Of a DNA stretch of 64,000 nucleotides, positions 44,701 to 52,633 are shown piece after piece. The DNA is from Chryseobacterium taiwanense (GTDB taxonomy: Bacteria; Bacteroidota; Bacteroidia; Flavobacteriales; Weeksellaceae), in assembly GCF_000813825.1 (NCBI RefSeq), contig NZ_JWTA01000014.1:107752-171751 (forward strand), read 5' to 3'. The position numbers were made by a program, and so were the translations under genes. The stretch's first letter is position 1, and each line of letters opens with the position of its first letter. The notes beneath the pieces were generated by a model that saw only the letters and a program-made list of their open reading frames with translations, had not been told where the DNA came from and did not search any database.

Positions 44701-44982
44701 CGTTTCCGTCCGATTTTGATGACATCATTTGCATTCATTGCTGGTTTGATTCCTTTGGTAATGGCAACCGGACCGGGAGCAATTGGTAACCGAACGATCG
44801 GTACAGCAGCAGCAGGAGGAATGTTGATCGGAACTATTTTCGGATTGATGATTATTCCTGGATTGTACTACATTTTCGGAACAATTGCTGACAAGTCGAG
44901 ATTGTCGAAATATGAAGAGGAAAATCCTTTAACAGAACAAACAGAACCGTATCAACACGATGACAAACATGAAGATTTATAA
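41788..44982 (+). CDS. RND multidrug efflux permease (AcrB/HAE1 family)
   Basis: A 1064-aa inner-membrane pump, full length for HAE1 permeases. N-terminal RRPVLSIVISLIIVFMG is followed by the large porter loop. The proton relay is intact in the fourth membrane helix: Asp409-Asp410 in GVVVDDAIVVIEAV, with the partner Lys in LLGKNAVLIVEFA. The second half repeats the fold with SLPTGIFGAFL and ATGPGAIGNRTIGTA. It uses the proton gradient to drive substrate through the adaptor and outer-membrane channel. The C-terminal end overlaps the next gene. Confidence 0.97.
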   Translation: MFKKFIRRPVLSIVISLIIVFMGILSLVKLPVTQFPSISPPKVNITAEYPGANNELLIKSVVIPLERGLNGVPGMKYMTSDAGNDGEASIQVVFDLGTDPNVAAVNVQNRVSSVVNKLPPLVVREGVKITREEPNMLMYINLYSDDPKADQKFLFNYADINVMSELRRVSGVGFADILGTREYAMRIWLKPDRLTAYSISADEVMEALNAQSLEASPGKTGESSGKRSQSFEYILKYPGRFNNEKDYGNIILKAKPDGEFIRLKDVADVEFGSSMYDIYSTLNGKPSAAITVKQSYGSNASDVIKNVKTLMAELQKTTFPKGMHYDISYDVSKFLDASMEKVVHTLFEAFILVAIVVFLFLGDWRSTLIPAIAVPVSLIGTFAVMSAFGITLNMISLFALVMAIGVVVDDAIVVIEAVHAKMEEKHLSPLKATEEAMHEISGAIIAITLVMASVFIPIAFMSGPVGVFYRQFSITMASAIILSGVVALTLTPALCALILKNNHGKAKKRTPITIFLDKFNGIFTKGAGKYEKMLNKTVTKKAFTLPLLLAFCAATFFLSNSLPSGFIPAEDQGMIYAIIQTPPGSTLERTNQIAKELLRESEDIDGVQSVSSLAGYEILTEGTGSNSGTCLINLKSWEDRKESAAEIIEKLEEKAKNIPGANIEFFQPPSIPGYGAAGGFELRLLDKAGSGDYHKMEQVSNDFVKELKKRPELGSAFTFYSASFPQYMLRVDNDLAEQKGVTIENAMDNLSTLIGSNYETSFIRFDRPYKVIVQAGPQYRALPSDLLKLYVKNDKDQMVPYSDFMHLEKVYGLSEITRHNMYNSAEVSGTPAPGYSSGQAIAAIKEVADKTLPRGFGIDWAGISKDEVSRGNEAVFIFLVCLGFVYLILAAQYESFILPLPVILSLPTGIFGAFLCLKLLGLENNIYAQVAMVMLIGLLGKNAVLIVEFAVQKKAEEGIPVAKAAIEGAAIRFRPILMTSFAFIAGLIPLVMATGPGAIGNRTIGTAAAGGMLIGTIFGLMIIPGLYYIFGTIADKSRLSKYEEENPLTEQTEPYQHDDKHEDL

Positions 44983-46411
44983 TAAATATATAGCAGCCAT
45001 CGCCTTATCGCTTGTTTTAACAAGTTGTAAGGCGCCAATGGCGACCGTTATAAAAGACGAGGTAAAAGAAAATGTGCCTCAGAATTTTAATCAGGAAGAT
45101 CAGGGAGACGCTAATAATAACAGCGGAACAACACCTTGGAGACAATTCTTCACGGATCCGAATCTGGTTACTTTAATTGAAACATCATTAAAGAACAATC
45201 AGGAGCTTATGATCACTTTACAAGAGATTGAAATTGCAAAAAGTGGAGTATTAGCGAAAAAAGGAAAATTGACCCCTACAGTTACTGCCGGAATTGGAGC
45301 AGGATTGAAAAAAGCAGGACGCTACACCAGTGAAGGAGCAGGTGATGCAACTACGGAAATAGAGCCAGGAAAAGAAATGCCTGATCCGCTTGGGAACTTC
45401 GAAGGTGGTTTAATGGCGAACTGGGAAATCGACATCTGGAAAAAATTAAGAACAGAGAAAGAAGCGGCAGTTGCTCATTATCTTTCAACAGTTGAAGGAA
45501 AGAATTTTGTTCTTTCAAACTTAATTGAAGAAGTTGCGGATAATTATTACGAATTGCTGGCTTTAGATAATCAATTGGATATTATCCAGCAGTATATTAA
45601 GCTTCAGCAAAAGGCGTTAGAAATTTCAAAAATTCAGAAAGAAGCTGCGGCAACAACTGAATTGGCGGTGAAAAAATTTGAAGCCGAATTAGCAAAATCT
45701 AAAGCAACAGAATACACAATCCGTCAGGAAATTACAGAAAAAGAGAATCAGATTAATGCTCTGTGCGGTCGTTATCCACAACCGATTGTAAGAACAAAAG
45801 AAGATTTTATGACCACTATTCCGCAAACGGTATATACAGGAATTCCGTCTCAATTATTGGCGAACCGTCCTGATATCAAACAAGCAGAATTGGAATTGAA
45901 ATCATCAAAACTAGATGTAGAAGCAGCGAGAAAAGAGTTTTATCCTTCATTGGAAATCTCAGCAACATTGGGATTAGAAGCGTTTAAGCCTTCTTACTTA
46001 GTGAAAATGCCGGAATCTATTGCTTATAATTTAGCAGGCGAATTAGCAGGACCGCTGATTAACAAAAGTGCGATTAAAGCGAACTTTCAGACTGCGGATG
46101 CAAGACAGATTCAGGCTTTATATGAATATGATAAAACGATTTTGAATGCTTATTTAGATGTGGCTAATCTGATGTCTAAAGTGAAAAATATAGACCAATA
46201 TTATCAGTTGAAAGCACAGGAAACAAAATCGTTGGAACAATCAATCGATATTGCAAATCAGTTATTTAGAAATTCAAGAGCAGATTATTTAGAAGTTCTT
46301 TTGAACCAAAGAGATGCATTGGATGCAAAAATGGAACTGGTAGAAGCGAAAGAAAAACAGCTGAGTACAGTTGTGGATATTTATAAGAGCTTAGGCGGAG
46401 GCTGGAAGTAA
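44969..46411 (+). CDS. outer-membrane efflux lipoprotein (TolC/OprM family)
   Basis: A 480-aa outer-membrane factor. I start it at the second ATG (44969), which gives a normal lipoprotein signal peptide (MKIYNKYIAAIALSLVLTSC, Cys20); the first ATG (44960) is 9 bp upstream. Either way it overlaps the permease gene. The two OEP repeats with long helical hairpins are visible: WEIDIWKKLRTEKEAA, IVRTKEDF, NRPDIKQAELELKSSKLDVEAARKEFYPS (split here as ELELK and EFYPS). It completes the tripartite pump. Confidence 0.94.
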   Translation: MKIYNKYIAAIALSLVLTSCKAPMATVIKDEVKENVPQNFNQEDQGDANNNSGTTPWRQFFTDPNLVTLIETSLKNNQELMITLQEIEIAKSGVLAKKGKLTPTVTAGIGAGLKKAGRYTSEGAGDATTEIEPGKEMPDPLGNFEGGLMANWEIDIWKKLRTEKEAAVAHYLSTVEGKNFVLSNLIEEVADNYYELLALDNQLDIIQQYIKLQQKALEISKIQKEAAATTELAVKKFEAELAKSKATEYTIRQEITEKENQINALCGRYPQPIVRTKEDFMTTIPQTVYTGIPSQLLANRPDIKQAELELKSSKLDVEAARKEFYPSLEISATLGLEAFKPSYLVKMPESIAYNLAGELAGPLINKSAIKANFQTADARQIQALYEYDKTILNAYLDVANLMSKVKNIDQYYQLKAQETKSLEQSIDIANQLFRNSRADYLEVLLNQRDALDAKMELVEAKEKQLSTVVDIYKSLGGGWK

Positions 46412-46437
46412 TTGTAAATCCTTAATGTTTTATTTTG

Positions 46438-46467
46438 GGAGATCGTCATCTTGACGGTCTCCTTTTT
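46438..46467 (+). terminator. terminator of the RND operon
   Basis: GGAGATCGTC and GACGGTCTCC pair with one G·T mismatch and T5 follows. Confidence 0.75.
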
Positions 46468-46612
46468 ATTTTTACAGTCAGTAGAATTTTTCTTAAAGAG
46501 CCTGTGGATGAAAAGAAAACAATAGAGAAAAATGAAGGAAAATGAATGTAAATCATTGTAAACTAATGATGTTTTTGTTGATTGGCGTGGGCGAATTGTT
46601 AAAAGCGTTTAG

Positions 46613-46620
46613 TATATTTG
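46613..46620 (+). promoter_or_regulatory. -7 element of the M20 peptidase gene
   Basis: TATATTTG, 19 bp before the ATG at 46640. Confidence 0.55.
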
Positions 46621-46639
46621 ATTACCAAACTCAATTACT

Positions 46640-48172
46640 ATGAAAAAAATACTTTTAATATGCTTAGCTGTCATCTTACTTTTAATTATTTTTCTCATAA
46701 TAAGAACCCTCACTTATCCATTTAAAAAAAATGAGGTTTCTACTGGGAAAGCTTGGGATATTGTCCGTAATGATTCTGCGGTTCAGCGTTTGTCAGGAGG
46801 GATAAAAATTCCTACAGTTTCTACGGGCGAATTAGGTGATTTTGATTTTGCTCCGTTTGAAAAATTTAAAACTTATTTAAAAGAATCTTATCCTTTAGTA
46901 TATCAAAATACTGAAAACTATGAAATCAATACCTATGCATTGGTTTTTAAAATAAAAGGAAAAAATAGTTCTTTAGCTCCTATTTTATTCTTATCCCATA
47001 TTGATGTAGTTCCGCCAGGTGATGCAGAAGTTACGAACAAGAATGAAAATATAAATCAATTTAATGATAAACCAACGCTGAGAATTTCAAAAGTGGCGGA
47101 AGATTGGGAATATGGTCCGTTTTCCGGAGCAGTAGCAAACGGGAAAATCTATGGGAGAGGAGCGATAGATATGAAAGGAATGCTTTTCTCCTTAATGGAA
47201 TCAGCAAATGCGATTATTGAAAATAAAATACAACCCGAACGGGATATTTATCTGGCTTTTGGTTTTGATGAAGAAGTGGGAGGGAAGAAGGGAGCGACTC
47301 AAATTGCTGAACATTTTAAAAAACTGGGACTAAAATTTGAAGCCGTTTATGATGAAGGAGGTCTTATTTTGGAAAAAGGAAATGTTGCCGGAATTGATAA
47401 TGATGTTGCAGTTGTTGGATGTGCAGAAAAAGGCTTTCTTTCAGCAAAAATAAAAGTAAAAGGATTAGGTGGTCACTCTTCTATGCCGCCAACAGAAAGT
47501 GCTATTGGCAAAGCTGCAATTATCATGCAGCGACTTGAAAAAAATCAGATGCAACCGATCATTACTCCTTCTATGGAAGAATTCTTTAAAAATGTGGGAG
47601 GAAGAATGCCTTTTTTAAATCAAATGGCGATTGCGAATACATGGCTGCTTAAACCCATGTTGTTTTCTCAACTTACAAAAAATAATACCACAAATGCTTT
47701 GGTAAGAACTACGACAGCGCTTACCATGATGAAAGGAAGTGACGGAACTAATGTTCTTTCTCCCGAAGTGGAATTTGTGGTTAACTTTAGGTTACTTCCG
47801 GGGAATACCGTTAAAGACGTTAAAGAACATATTGCAAAGGCTACCGAAGGTTTTGATGTGGAAGTAGAAGAAATTGACAATACTAGGGAGGCTTCTGCGG
47901 TTTCGCCTACCAATAACCGCGCTTATAAAATAATTCAGGAGGGTGTAAAGCAAATTTATCCTGAAGCGATAGTTACTCCTTACCTTACTGTGGGAGGAAC
48001 AGACGCATATAAATATCAGATCGTGAGTGATCATATTTACCGCTTTATGCCAATTAAAATCAATCGTTTTGAACAACAGAGCATTCACAGTACTAATGAA
48101 TATATCAGCATTGAGAACTATCTTAGAATGATTCATTACTTTGAATTCATTATGAAAAACTACGATCAATAA
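46640..48172 (+). CDS. M20 family metallopeptidase (PM20D1-like)
   Basis: A 510-aa protein with an N-terminal membrane anchor (KILLICLAVILLLIIFLII). The M20 zinc ligands are clear: His in LFLSHIDVVPPGD, Asp in GRGAIDMKGM, Glu-Glu in FGFDEEVGG, and later ligands in GGHSSMPP and SIHSTNEYIS. Long spacing and the N-terminal anchor resemble the carboxypeptidase S / PM20D1 branch, which cleaves acyl-amino acids or dipeptides. The dimerisation domain lies in the middle. It stands alone. Confidence 0.9.
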   Translation: MKKILLICLAVILLLIIFLIIRTLTYPFKKNEVSTGKAWDIVRNDSAVQRLSGGIKIPTVSTGELGDFDFAPFEKFKTYLKESYPLVYQNTENYEINTYALVFKIKGKNSSLAPILFLSHIDVVPPGDAEVTNKNENINQFNDKPTLRISKVAEDWEYGPFSGAVANGKIYGRGAIDMKGMLFSLMESANAIIENKIQPERDIYLAFGFDEEVGGKKGATQIAEHFKKLGLKFEAVYDEGGLILEKGNVAGIDNDVAVVGCAEKGFLSAKIKVKGLGGHSSMPPTESAIGKAAIIMQRLEKNQMQPIITPSMEEFFKNVGGRMPFLNQMAIANTWLLKPMLFSQLTKNNTTNALVRTTTALTMMKGSDGTNVLSPEVEFVVNFRLLPGNTVKDVKEHIAKATEGFDVEVEEIDNTREASAVSPTNNRAYKIIQEGVKQIYPEAIVTPYLTVGGTDAYKYQIVSDHIYRFMPIKINRFEQQSIHSTNEYISIENYLRMIHYFEFIMKNYDQ

Positions 48173-48233
48173 GAATTGTCAAATATTTTTTTTGGTTCAT
48201 TTTAATACGTCAAGTTTTGTCGTGTTAGCAGAA

Positions 48234-48241
48234 TAGTTTTG
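48234..48241 (+). promoter_or_regulatory. -7 element of the unknown gene at 48264
   Basis: TAGTTTTG, 22 bp before the ATG at 48264. Confidence 0.5.
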
Positions 48242-48263
48242 TAGTATCAAAATAACAAAAGCT

Positions 48264-48953
48264 ATGAAACTGCCATTGTATTTAACTTTTAATGAATTTG
48301 AAAACCATTATTACGACGATTTAGAAAAATGGTTTGAAAAATATAGTACTGCAAGTGAAATTGATTATCTGAAAGCTCTTGCCGATGTTTACAGTCCTTA
48401 TTTGTACTATAATTTTGCGAATGACAAACTTCAGGCAGATGCGACCATTCAGATTAAGGATTGCTTTTTCCCTTATCGAGAAATTATAGGACTTTCCTTT
48501 TGTACAGGCTGTGAAAATGACAAAAAAACTCAGATCTTAAAAGGAATCAATCATGAATTCGAGTGGAAAACAATTACCATGATGGAGTATGCTCAGCATA
48601 TTTTGGATAAAATAAACAGGCATTTTTCTAAAAATAAAACGGAGGGAAATGTTCTAGATTTTATGAATGATTATCAAATTATTACTTCCAGAGAAGGTGC
48701 CGGATTTTGCGTGAATTATAATCTACATCAGCAAACCCTCCCTTTTTTGAAAGCTTATCTTCCAACCTATGGAAGAACTGTAAATATTGAAGTATATAGA
48801 AATTTTATTTTCTCGGTAGTTCAGATCGCAGAATTTATCGATCAGAAATTAAAAGATGTTCAGGCTTTTGAGTATATGATGTATTCAAAATTAAAATCTG
48901 AAGCTAAATTTAAAGTGCAGATGAGCCACCAGTTTTTAACAATCTGTAATTAA
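48264..48953 (+). CDS. hypothetical cytosolic protein
   Basis: A 229-aa soluble protein with no signal peptide and no family I can name. The N-terminus begins KLPLYLTFNEFENHYYDDL and is rich in aromatic residues. Two cysteines (CTGCEND region, about residues 79-82) form a CxxC-like pair that might bind metal, but there is no second pair. The C-terminal part is helical. It has its own promoter and a strong terminator, so it is an independent gene. Neighbours give no clear hint. Confidence 0.55.
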   Translation: MKLPLYLTFNEFENHYYDDLEKWFEKYSTASEIDYLKALADVYSPYLYYNFANDKLQADATIQIKDCFFPYREIIGLSFCTGCENDKKTQILKGINHEFEWKTITMMEYAQHILDKINRHFSKNKTEGNVLDFMNDYQIITSREGAGFCVNYNLHQQTLPFLKAYLPTYGRTVNIEVYRNFIFSVVQIAEFIDQKLKDVQAFEYMMYSKLKSEAKFKVQMSHQFLTICN

Positions 48954-49008
48954 TTTTTATACCACACATTCATATAACTAAATTATAGTTTGAAATTTTT
49001 CAAACGAA

Positions 49009-49040
49009 AAAATCCTGATCAATTGATCAGGATTTTTTTT
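49009..49040 (+). terminator. terminator before tRNA-Ser
   Basis: AAAATCCTGATC pairs perfectly with GATCAGGATTTT around aatt, then T4-8. It may also end the convergent tRNA-Ser transcript. Confidence 0.8.
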
Positions 49041-49041
49041 G

Positions 49042-49128
49042 CAGAGAGGAAGGGATTCGAACCCTCGATACAGTTACCCGCATACTACCTTTCCAGGGTA
49101 GCTCCTTCAACCACTCGGACACCTCTCT
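49042..49128 (-). tRNA. tRNA-Ser (anticodon GGA)
   Basis: The minus-strand acceptor AGAGAGG pairs with CCTCTCT, discriminator G. The anticodon arm CTACC CTGGAAA GGTAG gives GGA. The variable arm is long, as for tRNA-Ser. CCA is not encoded. Confidence 0.95.
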
Positions 49129-49139
49129 TTTTCAGATTG

Positions 49140-49170
49140 CAAAAATAGAGTAATTTATTGAATCTGCAAA
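49140..49170 (-). promoter_or_regulatory. consensus promoter of tRNA-Ser
   Basis: TTTG (49170-49167), 19 bp, TATTTTTG (49147-49140) on the minus strand, an exact match to the Bacteroidota consensus. It lies immediately after the ansA stop, so tRNA-Ser follows ansA with its own promoter. Confidence 0.8.
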
Positions 49171-49173
49171 TTA

Positions 49174-50199
49174 TTAATGGGATTCCTCAGAAATTTCTCC
49201 ACAAAGACTTTGGGTGAAGTTTTTAGCAAAGTTTCCTTGGTAAGAAGGATTATCGATGAGGTGCATTGCTTTTGTGATTGCACATTCAGCAGTCATATCT
49301 TTACCGCTTATTGCTCCTATCCTTGAAAAAATATTACTGTTTTCATATTTTCCAAACGAAATTCCTCCGGAAATACACTGACTTACCACTACGATCTCCG
49401 TTCCGTTGTTTCGGATTTCCTGTAGTGTTTCTTGTGTTTTTTCGTTGTTGAAAATAGTTCCGGATCCAAAAACCTGAAGAATCAATACTTTCATTCTTGG
49501 AATTTCTTTAAAATGACTCAGATGCATTCCCGGAAAAATTCTCCAGAATAAAATATCTTCGGAAATATGTTCATCCACATGAAATTCTATGCTGGGATCA
49601 CAGCGGTAAAGATTGTCTTTAATAATATTCAGGTGTACCCCGGATTGTCCTAAAATAGGGTAGTTTGGACTTGAATAGGCATCAAAAAACTCGGCAGAAT
49701 ATTTTAAGGTTCTGTTTCCTCGAAGTAATTTATATTCAAAATAAATGGCAACTTCCTGAATTACGGCTTCATTATTTTCATACAAACTGGCATAATATAA
49801 ACTGGTCAGAAGATTTTCTTTGGCATCAGTTCTTAAATCCCCGATAGGAAGTTGTGATCCCGTAAAAATAACAGGTTTTCGTAACCCTTTTAACATGAAA
49901 CTCAGTGCAGAGGCAGTATAAGACATCGTATCAGTTCCGTGAAGAACCAGAAAACCATCATATTCGTTATAATTTTCACGGATATAATTGGCAATCATTC
50001 TCCATTCTTTCGGTCCCATATCTGATGAATCCAGTGGCTCTTTGAAAGGGTGAAGAGAAACTTCGCATTCCATCAATTTCATTTCCGGCATTTTTTCAAA
50101 AATATTTCCGAAGTCGAAAGCGCGGAGACTTCCTGTTTCATAGTCTTTTTCCATACCAATGGTTCCACCGGTATATATTAGCAGGACTTTTCGTTTCAT
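49174..50199 (-). CDS. ansA: type I L-asparaginase
   Basis: The enzyme hydrolyses L-asparagine to aspartate and ammonia. It is 341 aa and lacks a signal peptide, as expected for the cytosolic type I enzyme. The catalytic threonines are in YTGGTIGM (Thr13) and HGTDTMSYTASALSFML, where the TDT plus Lys/Asp set of the family is found. It has a consensus -7 element at 50250-50243 and a divergent neighbour, trmH. Identification is firm; the exact type rests on the lack of a signal peptide. Confidence 0.93.
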   Translation of the reverse strand: MKRKVLLIYTGGTIGMEKDYETGSLRAFDFGNIFEKMPEMKLMECEVSLHPFKEPLDSSDMGPKEWRMIANYIRENYNEYDGFLVLHGTDTMSYTASALSFMLKGLRKPVIFTGSQLPIGDLRTDAKENLLTSLYYASLYENNEAVIQEVAIYFEYKLLRGNRTLKYSAEFFDAYSSPNYPILGQSGVHLNIIKDNLYRCDPSIEFHVDEHISEDILFWRIFPGMHLSHFKEIPRMKVLILQVFGSGTIFNNEKTQETLQEIRNNGTEIVVVSQCISGGISFGKYENSNIFSRIGAISGKDMTAECAITKAMHLIDNPSYQGNFAKNFTQSLCGEISEESH

Positions 50200-50242
50200 G
50201 TAACTTTTATTAAGAATTTAGACCATTGTCGGGTTCATTCCT

Positions 50243-50250
50243 CAAAATTA
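50243..50250 (-). promoter_or_regulatory. -7 element of ansA
   Basis: TAATTTTG on the minus strand; the ATG is about 43 bp downstream. The same 70-bp gap also serves trmH on the other strand. Confidence 0.45.
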
Positions 50251-50277
50251 CGTTAATTTGCAAAGATTTGAAAATGA

Positions 50278-50949
50278 ATGGAAGATTTAGTAAAAACATA
50301 CGAGTACCTCAAACAGTTTTTAACGGAAGAAAGATTAAAAAAAATTGAGCATTTTGCTCCTGAAAGTTCAGATTTTGTACTGCCGGTTTTAGAAGATGTT
50401 TATCAGTTTAGAAATGCTGCTGCAATTGTTCGATCTACGGAAGCTTGCGCTTTTCATAAAGTAGTTGCATTACAGGAAGAACATAATTTTGAACCCAATC
50501 TAAGAGTGACTAAAGGTGCGGATACCTGGGTGGAAGTAGAAAAACTCCCCCGAAATATGGAGTCTTTCCAAAAGATAAAAGACAGAGGGTATAAAATGGT
50601 GGCAGTATCGTTAGAAAAGAATGCTAAATTTTTACCTGAATATGAAATCACAGAACCTATGGCTTTGATTTTCGGAACTGAGATGGAAGGTGTTTCGCAG
50701 GAAATTTTAGACTTAGCGGATGAAACGTTGGCTATTCCGATGTATGGTTTTACCAGAAGTTTTAATGTTTCTGTAGCAGCTTCCATCTGTTTGTACGAAT
50801 TAAAACAAAAACTGATGAAGTCCGGAATAGATTATAAGCTTAATGAAGAAAAATTACTAAGGATGAAAATTCTTTGGGCGGTCAATTCAATGAGAAGTGG
50901 AAATCAGATTTTTGAAAAATATTTAAAGGATAATAATATTAACTTTTAA
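50278..50949 (+). CDS. trmH: tRNA (guanosine-2'-O-)-methyltransferase TrmH
   Basis: A 223-aa SpoU-class (SPOUT) methyltransferase. SPOUT motifs: LEDVYQFRNAAAIVRSTEA (motif 1), FGTEMEGVS (motif 2) and IPMYGFTRSFNVSVAASICLYE (motif 3, split in thought as the deep-knot region). The C-terminal helical extension is TrmH-like, which 2'-O-methylates G18 in tRNA. A TrmL or RlmB assignment is less likely from length and C-terminal sequence, but cannot be excluded. Confidence 0.85.
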   Translation: MEDLVKTYEYLKQFLTEERLKKIEHFAPESSDFVLPVLEDVYQFRNAAAIVRSTEACAFHKVVALQEEHNFEPNLRVTKGADTWVEVEKLPRNMESFQKIKDRGYKMVAVSLEKNAKFLPEYEITEPMALIFGTEMEGVSQEILDLADETLAIPMYGFTRSFNVSVAASICLYELKQKLMKSGIDYKLNEEKLLRMKILWAVNSMRSGNQIFEKYLKDNNINF

Positions 50950-50970
50950 AAGTTATAGTTGAAAGTAAAA

Positions 50971-51510
50971 ATGTGCATGACAAGATTATTCCCTCTTTTG
51001 TTTCTGTTTTTTTCAGGATGTTTATTTTCACAACTGAAATTTGATACATTATCCCACAGAAGGTACAAAACAACGATTACTCCTGCAATATTGGTTGGAT
51101 ATCACTATGCGGGTGATGCCAAAGACAATACAGAGACTTTCAGAGCTTCACAAATGCACATCATTGAATTGGTAGTGGGGAGAATAATCGATTACGGTGG
51201 AAATCACGGAGCCGCAAAAGTTTATTATGCAGGAAGTGATTTTATTATTAATAACAGACATGGTTTTTTTATGGCACCTAAAATTGGTGTTAGTTCAAGT
51301 GCCGGAATTTCTATGGGAGCTGAAGTTCAGTTTCAGACCAATTTTCAGAAAGTTATTCCAAGGGCTATGCCTTATTTAGGATTCGGTGGAAGTGGTGGAA
51401 AGCTTACCGTTGGATATAATTTCAGATTGTTAAAAGCTGAAAATTTTCCAATTAATACACTTCAGATCGGGTTGACAATGCCTATCAAAAGATTTAAAGA
51501 GAAAAGTTAG
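50971..51510 (+). CDS. exported beta-rich protein, probably outer-membrane
   Basis: I start it at 50971 (ATG), about 179 aa; the longer frame uses a TTG, and 50977 is another ATG. It has a signal peptide (LFPLLFLFFSGCLFSQ) and then alternating strands with GFFMAPKIGVSSSAGIS and LTVGYNFRLLK, typical of a small beta-barrel. I do not recognise the family. It ends three bases into the convergent rsmE stop, so the two genes overlap tail to tail with no terminator between them. Confidence 0.55.
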   Translation: MCMTRLFPLLFLFFSGCLFSQLKFDTLSHRRYKTTITPAILVGYHYAGDAKDNTETFRASQMHIIELVVGRIIDYGGNHGAAKVYYAGSDFIINNRHGFFMAPKIGVSSSAGISMGAEVQFQTNFQKVIPRAMPYLGFGGSGGKLTVGYNFRLLKAENFPINTLQIGLTMPIKRFKEKS

Positions 51511-52202
51511 ATCATTTTATTGTAGTTCCATGCCGCTACAAAAAGTCCGGCAGTTTCTGTTCTTAACCTTTGGTTTCCTAGCGAAACAGCTTGTATTTTA
51601 TTGTCTGCTAAAAATGAAATTTCTTTTTCAGAAAAGTCTCCTTCAGGACCAATTAAAAAAGTGATACTTTCCAGATGTGGAATCTCTTTAAGATGAGTTC
51701 TTTCAAGATTTTCGTGACAATGGGCTACAAAAGTATTTTCAGGATTGATTTTTTTTAGGAAATCCGAAATCTTTATTGAATCATTAATGACAGGAAAATG
51801 AAAACGTAAACTTTGTTTTGAGGCAGCAATAGCCTGTTTTCGCAGCTTATCTATATTGATGTTTTTACGCTCGGTTTTTTCGGTTTGCAGAATACTAATT
51901 TCGGAAATTCCCATTTCTACAGCTTTTTCTACAAAAAACTCAATGCGGTCAATGTTTTTGGTAGGAGCAATCGCAATATGAAGTTTTGGGTTGAAATCAG
52001 GAAGGTTTCCTTTGATTTCAGAAACTTCAATGTTTGCTTTTTTTCCTTCAATGATCAGTTTTCCAGAGGCAAGATTTCCGTTTCCGTCCGTTACATGAAT
52101 ATCTTCACCGTTTTTCATACGAAGAACCTTTACAATATGCTGCTGTTCTTCCTCATTGATGATTGCTTTTCCGTTATTTATCTCTCCAAAAAAAAGTTTC
52201 AT
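51507..52202 (-). CDS. rsmE: 16S rRNA (uracil(1498)-N(3))-methyltransferase
   Basis: RsmE methylates U1498 of 16S rRNA. 231 aa, family length. The N-terminal PUA-like domain (EEQQHIVKVLRMKNGE) is followed by the SPOUT knot: HIAIAPTKNIDRIEF, LIGPEGDFSEKEISF, and SLGNQRLRTETAG. It is the last gene of a minus-strand unit with tsaD and an unknown gene (20-bp gap). Overlap of its stop with the convergent gene leaves no room for a terminator. Confidence 0.95.
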   Translation of the reverse strand: MKLFFGEINNGKAIINEEEQQHIVKVLRMKNGEDIHVTDGNGNLASGKLIIEGKKANIEVSEIKGNLPDFNPKLHIAIAPTKNIDRIEFFVEKAVEMGISEISILQTEKTERKNINIDKLRKQAIAASKQSLRFHFPVINDSIKISDFLKKINPENTFVAHCHENLERTHLKEIPHLESITFLIGPEGDFSEKEISFLADNKIQAVSLGNQRLRTETAGLFVAAWNYNKMI

Positions 52203-52222
52203 AGAAAAAAGTGTATTATTTC

Positions 52223-52633
52223 TTAAAAAAAGATCTCATTCTCGCTCAAAAATGCAACTCCGGTTTTTATCGTAGTATAAATATCACCTTCGCAGTCTCT
52301 GTAAGAACACATGTAAATTTCTTCAACCCAATTATTGTTCATGAAAATCATGTTCAGATATTCATTTTTTCTTAAATTATTTTTGATGGATAAATAATCT
52401 CCTTCTTTCGGCTCATAAGCAAAGCTGAAAACATTCTCCGAATTTATTTTTTCTAAAACCTCTTCCTTAATATTTTGAATATATCCAATTTCTGAACTCA
52501 CCATTAAATAATCATCGTCTTCAGTTTGGGCAACGACTTCATTTTTTCCTGTAACGGTTTCTAAAACCCAATAATATTTTGAGTTTTTTTTAGAATGCGT
52601 TCCCAGTACTTTTTCTTCTAATAATATCTTCAT
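52223..52633 (-). CDS. hypothetical protein in the tsaD-rsmE operon
   Basis: A 136-aa soluble protein of unknown family with mostly beta strands (KYYWVLETVTGKNEVVAQ, then IYTTIKTGVAFLSENE). Its ATG overlaps the tsaD stop by one base (TAATG), and rsmE follows after 20 bp, so it is clearly part of this operon between a tRNA-modification gene and an rRNA methyltransferase gene. Function is unknown; translation coupling to tsaD is likely. Confidence 0.6.
   Translation of the reverse strand: MKILLEEKVLGTHSKKNSKYYWVLETVTGKNEVVAQTEDDDYLMVSSEIGYIQNIKEEVLEKINSENVFSFAYEPKEGDYLSIKNNLRKNEYLNMIFMNNNWVEEIYMCSYRDCEGDIYTTIKTGVAFLSENEIFF

Noticed and set aside
50454..50786. 110-codon minus-strand frame
   Set aside because: Lies wholly inside trmH on the opposite strand.
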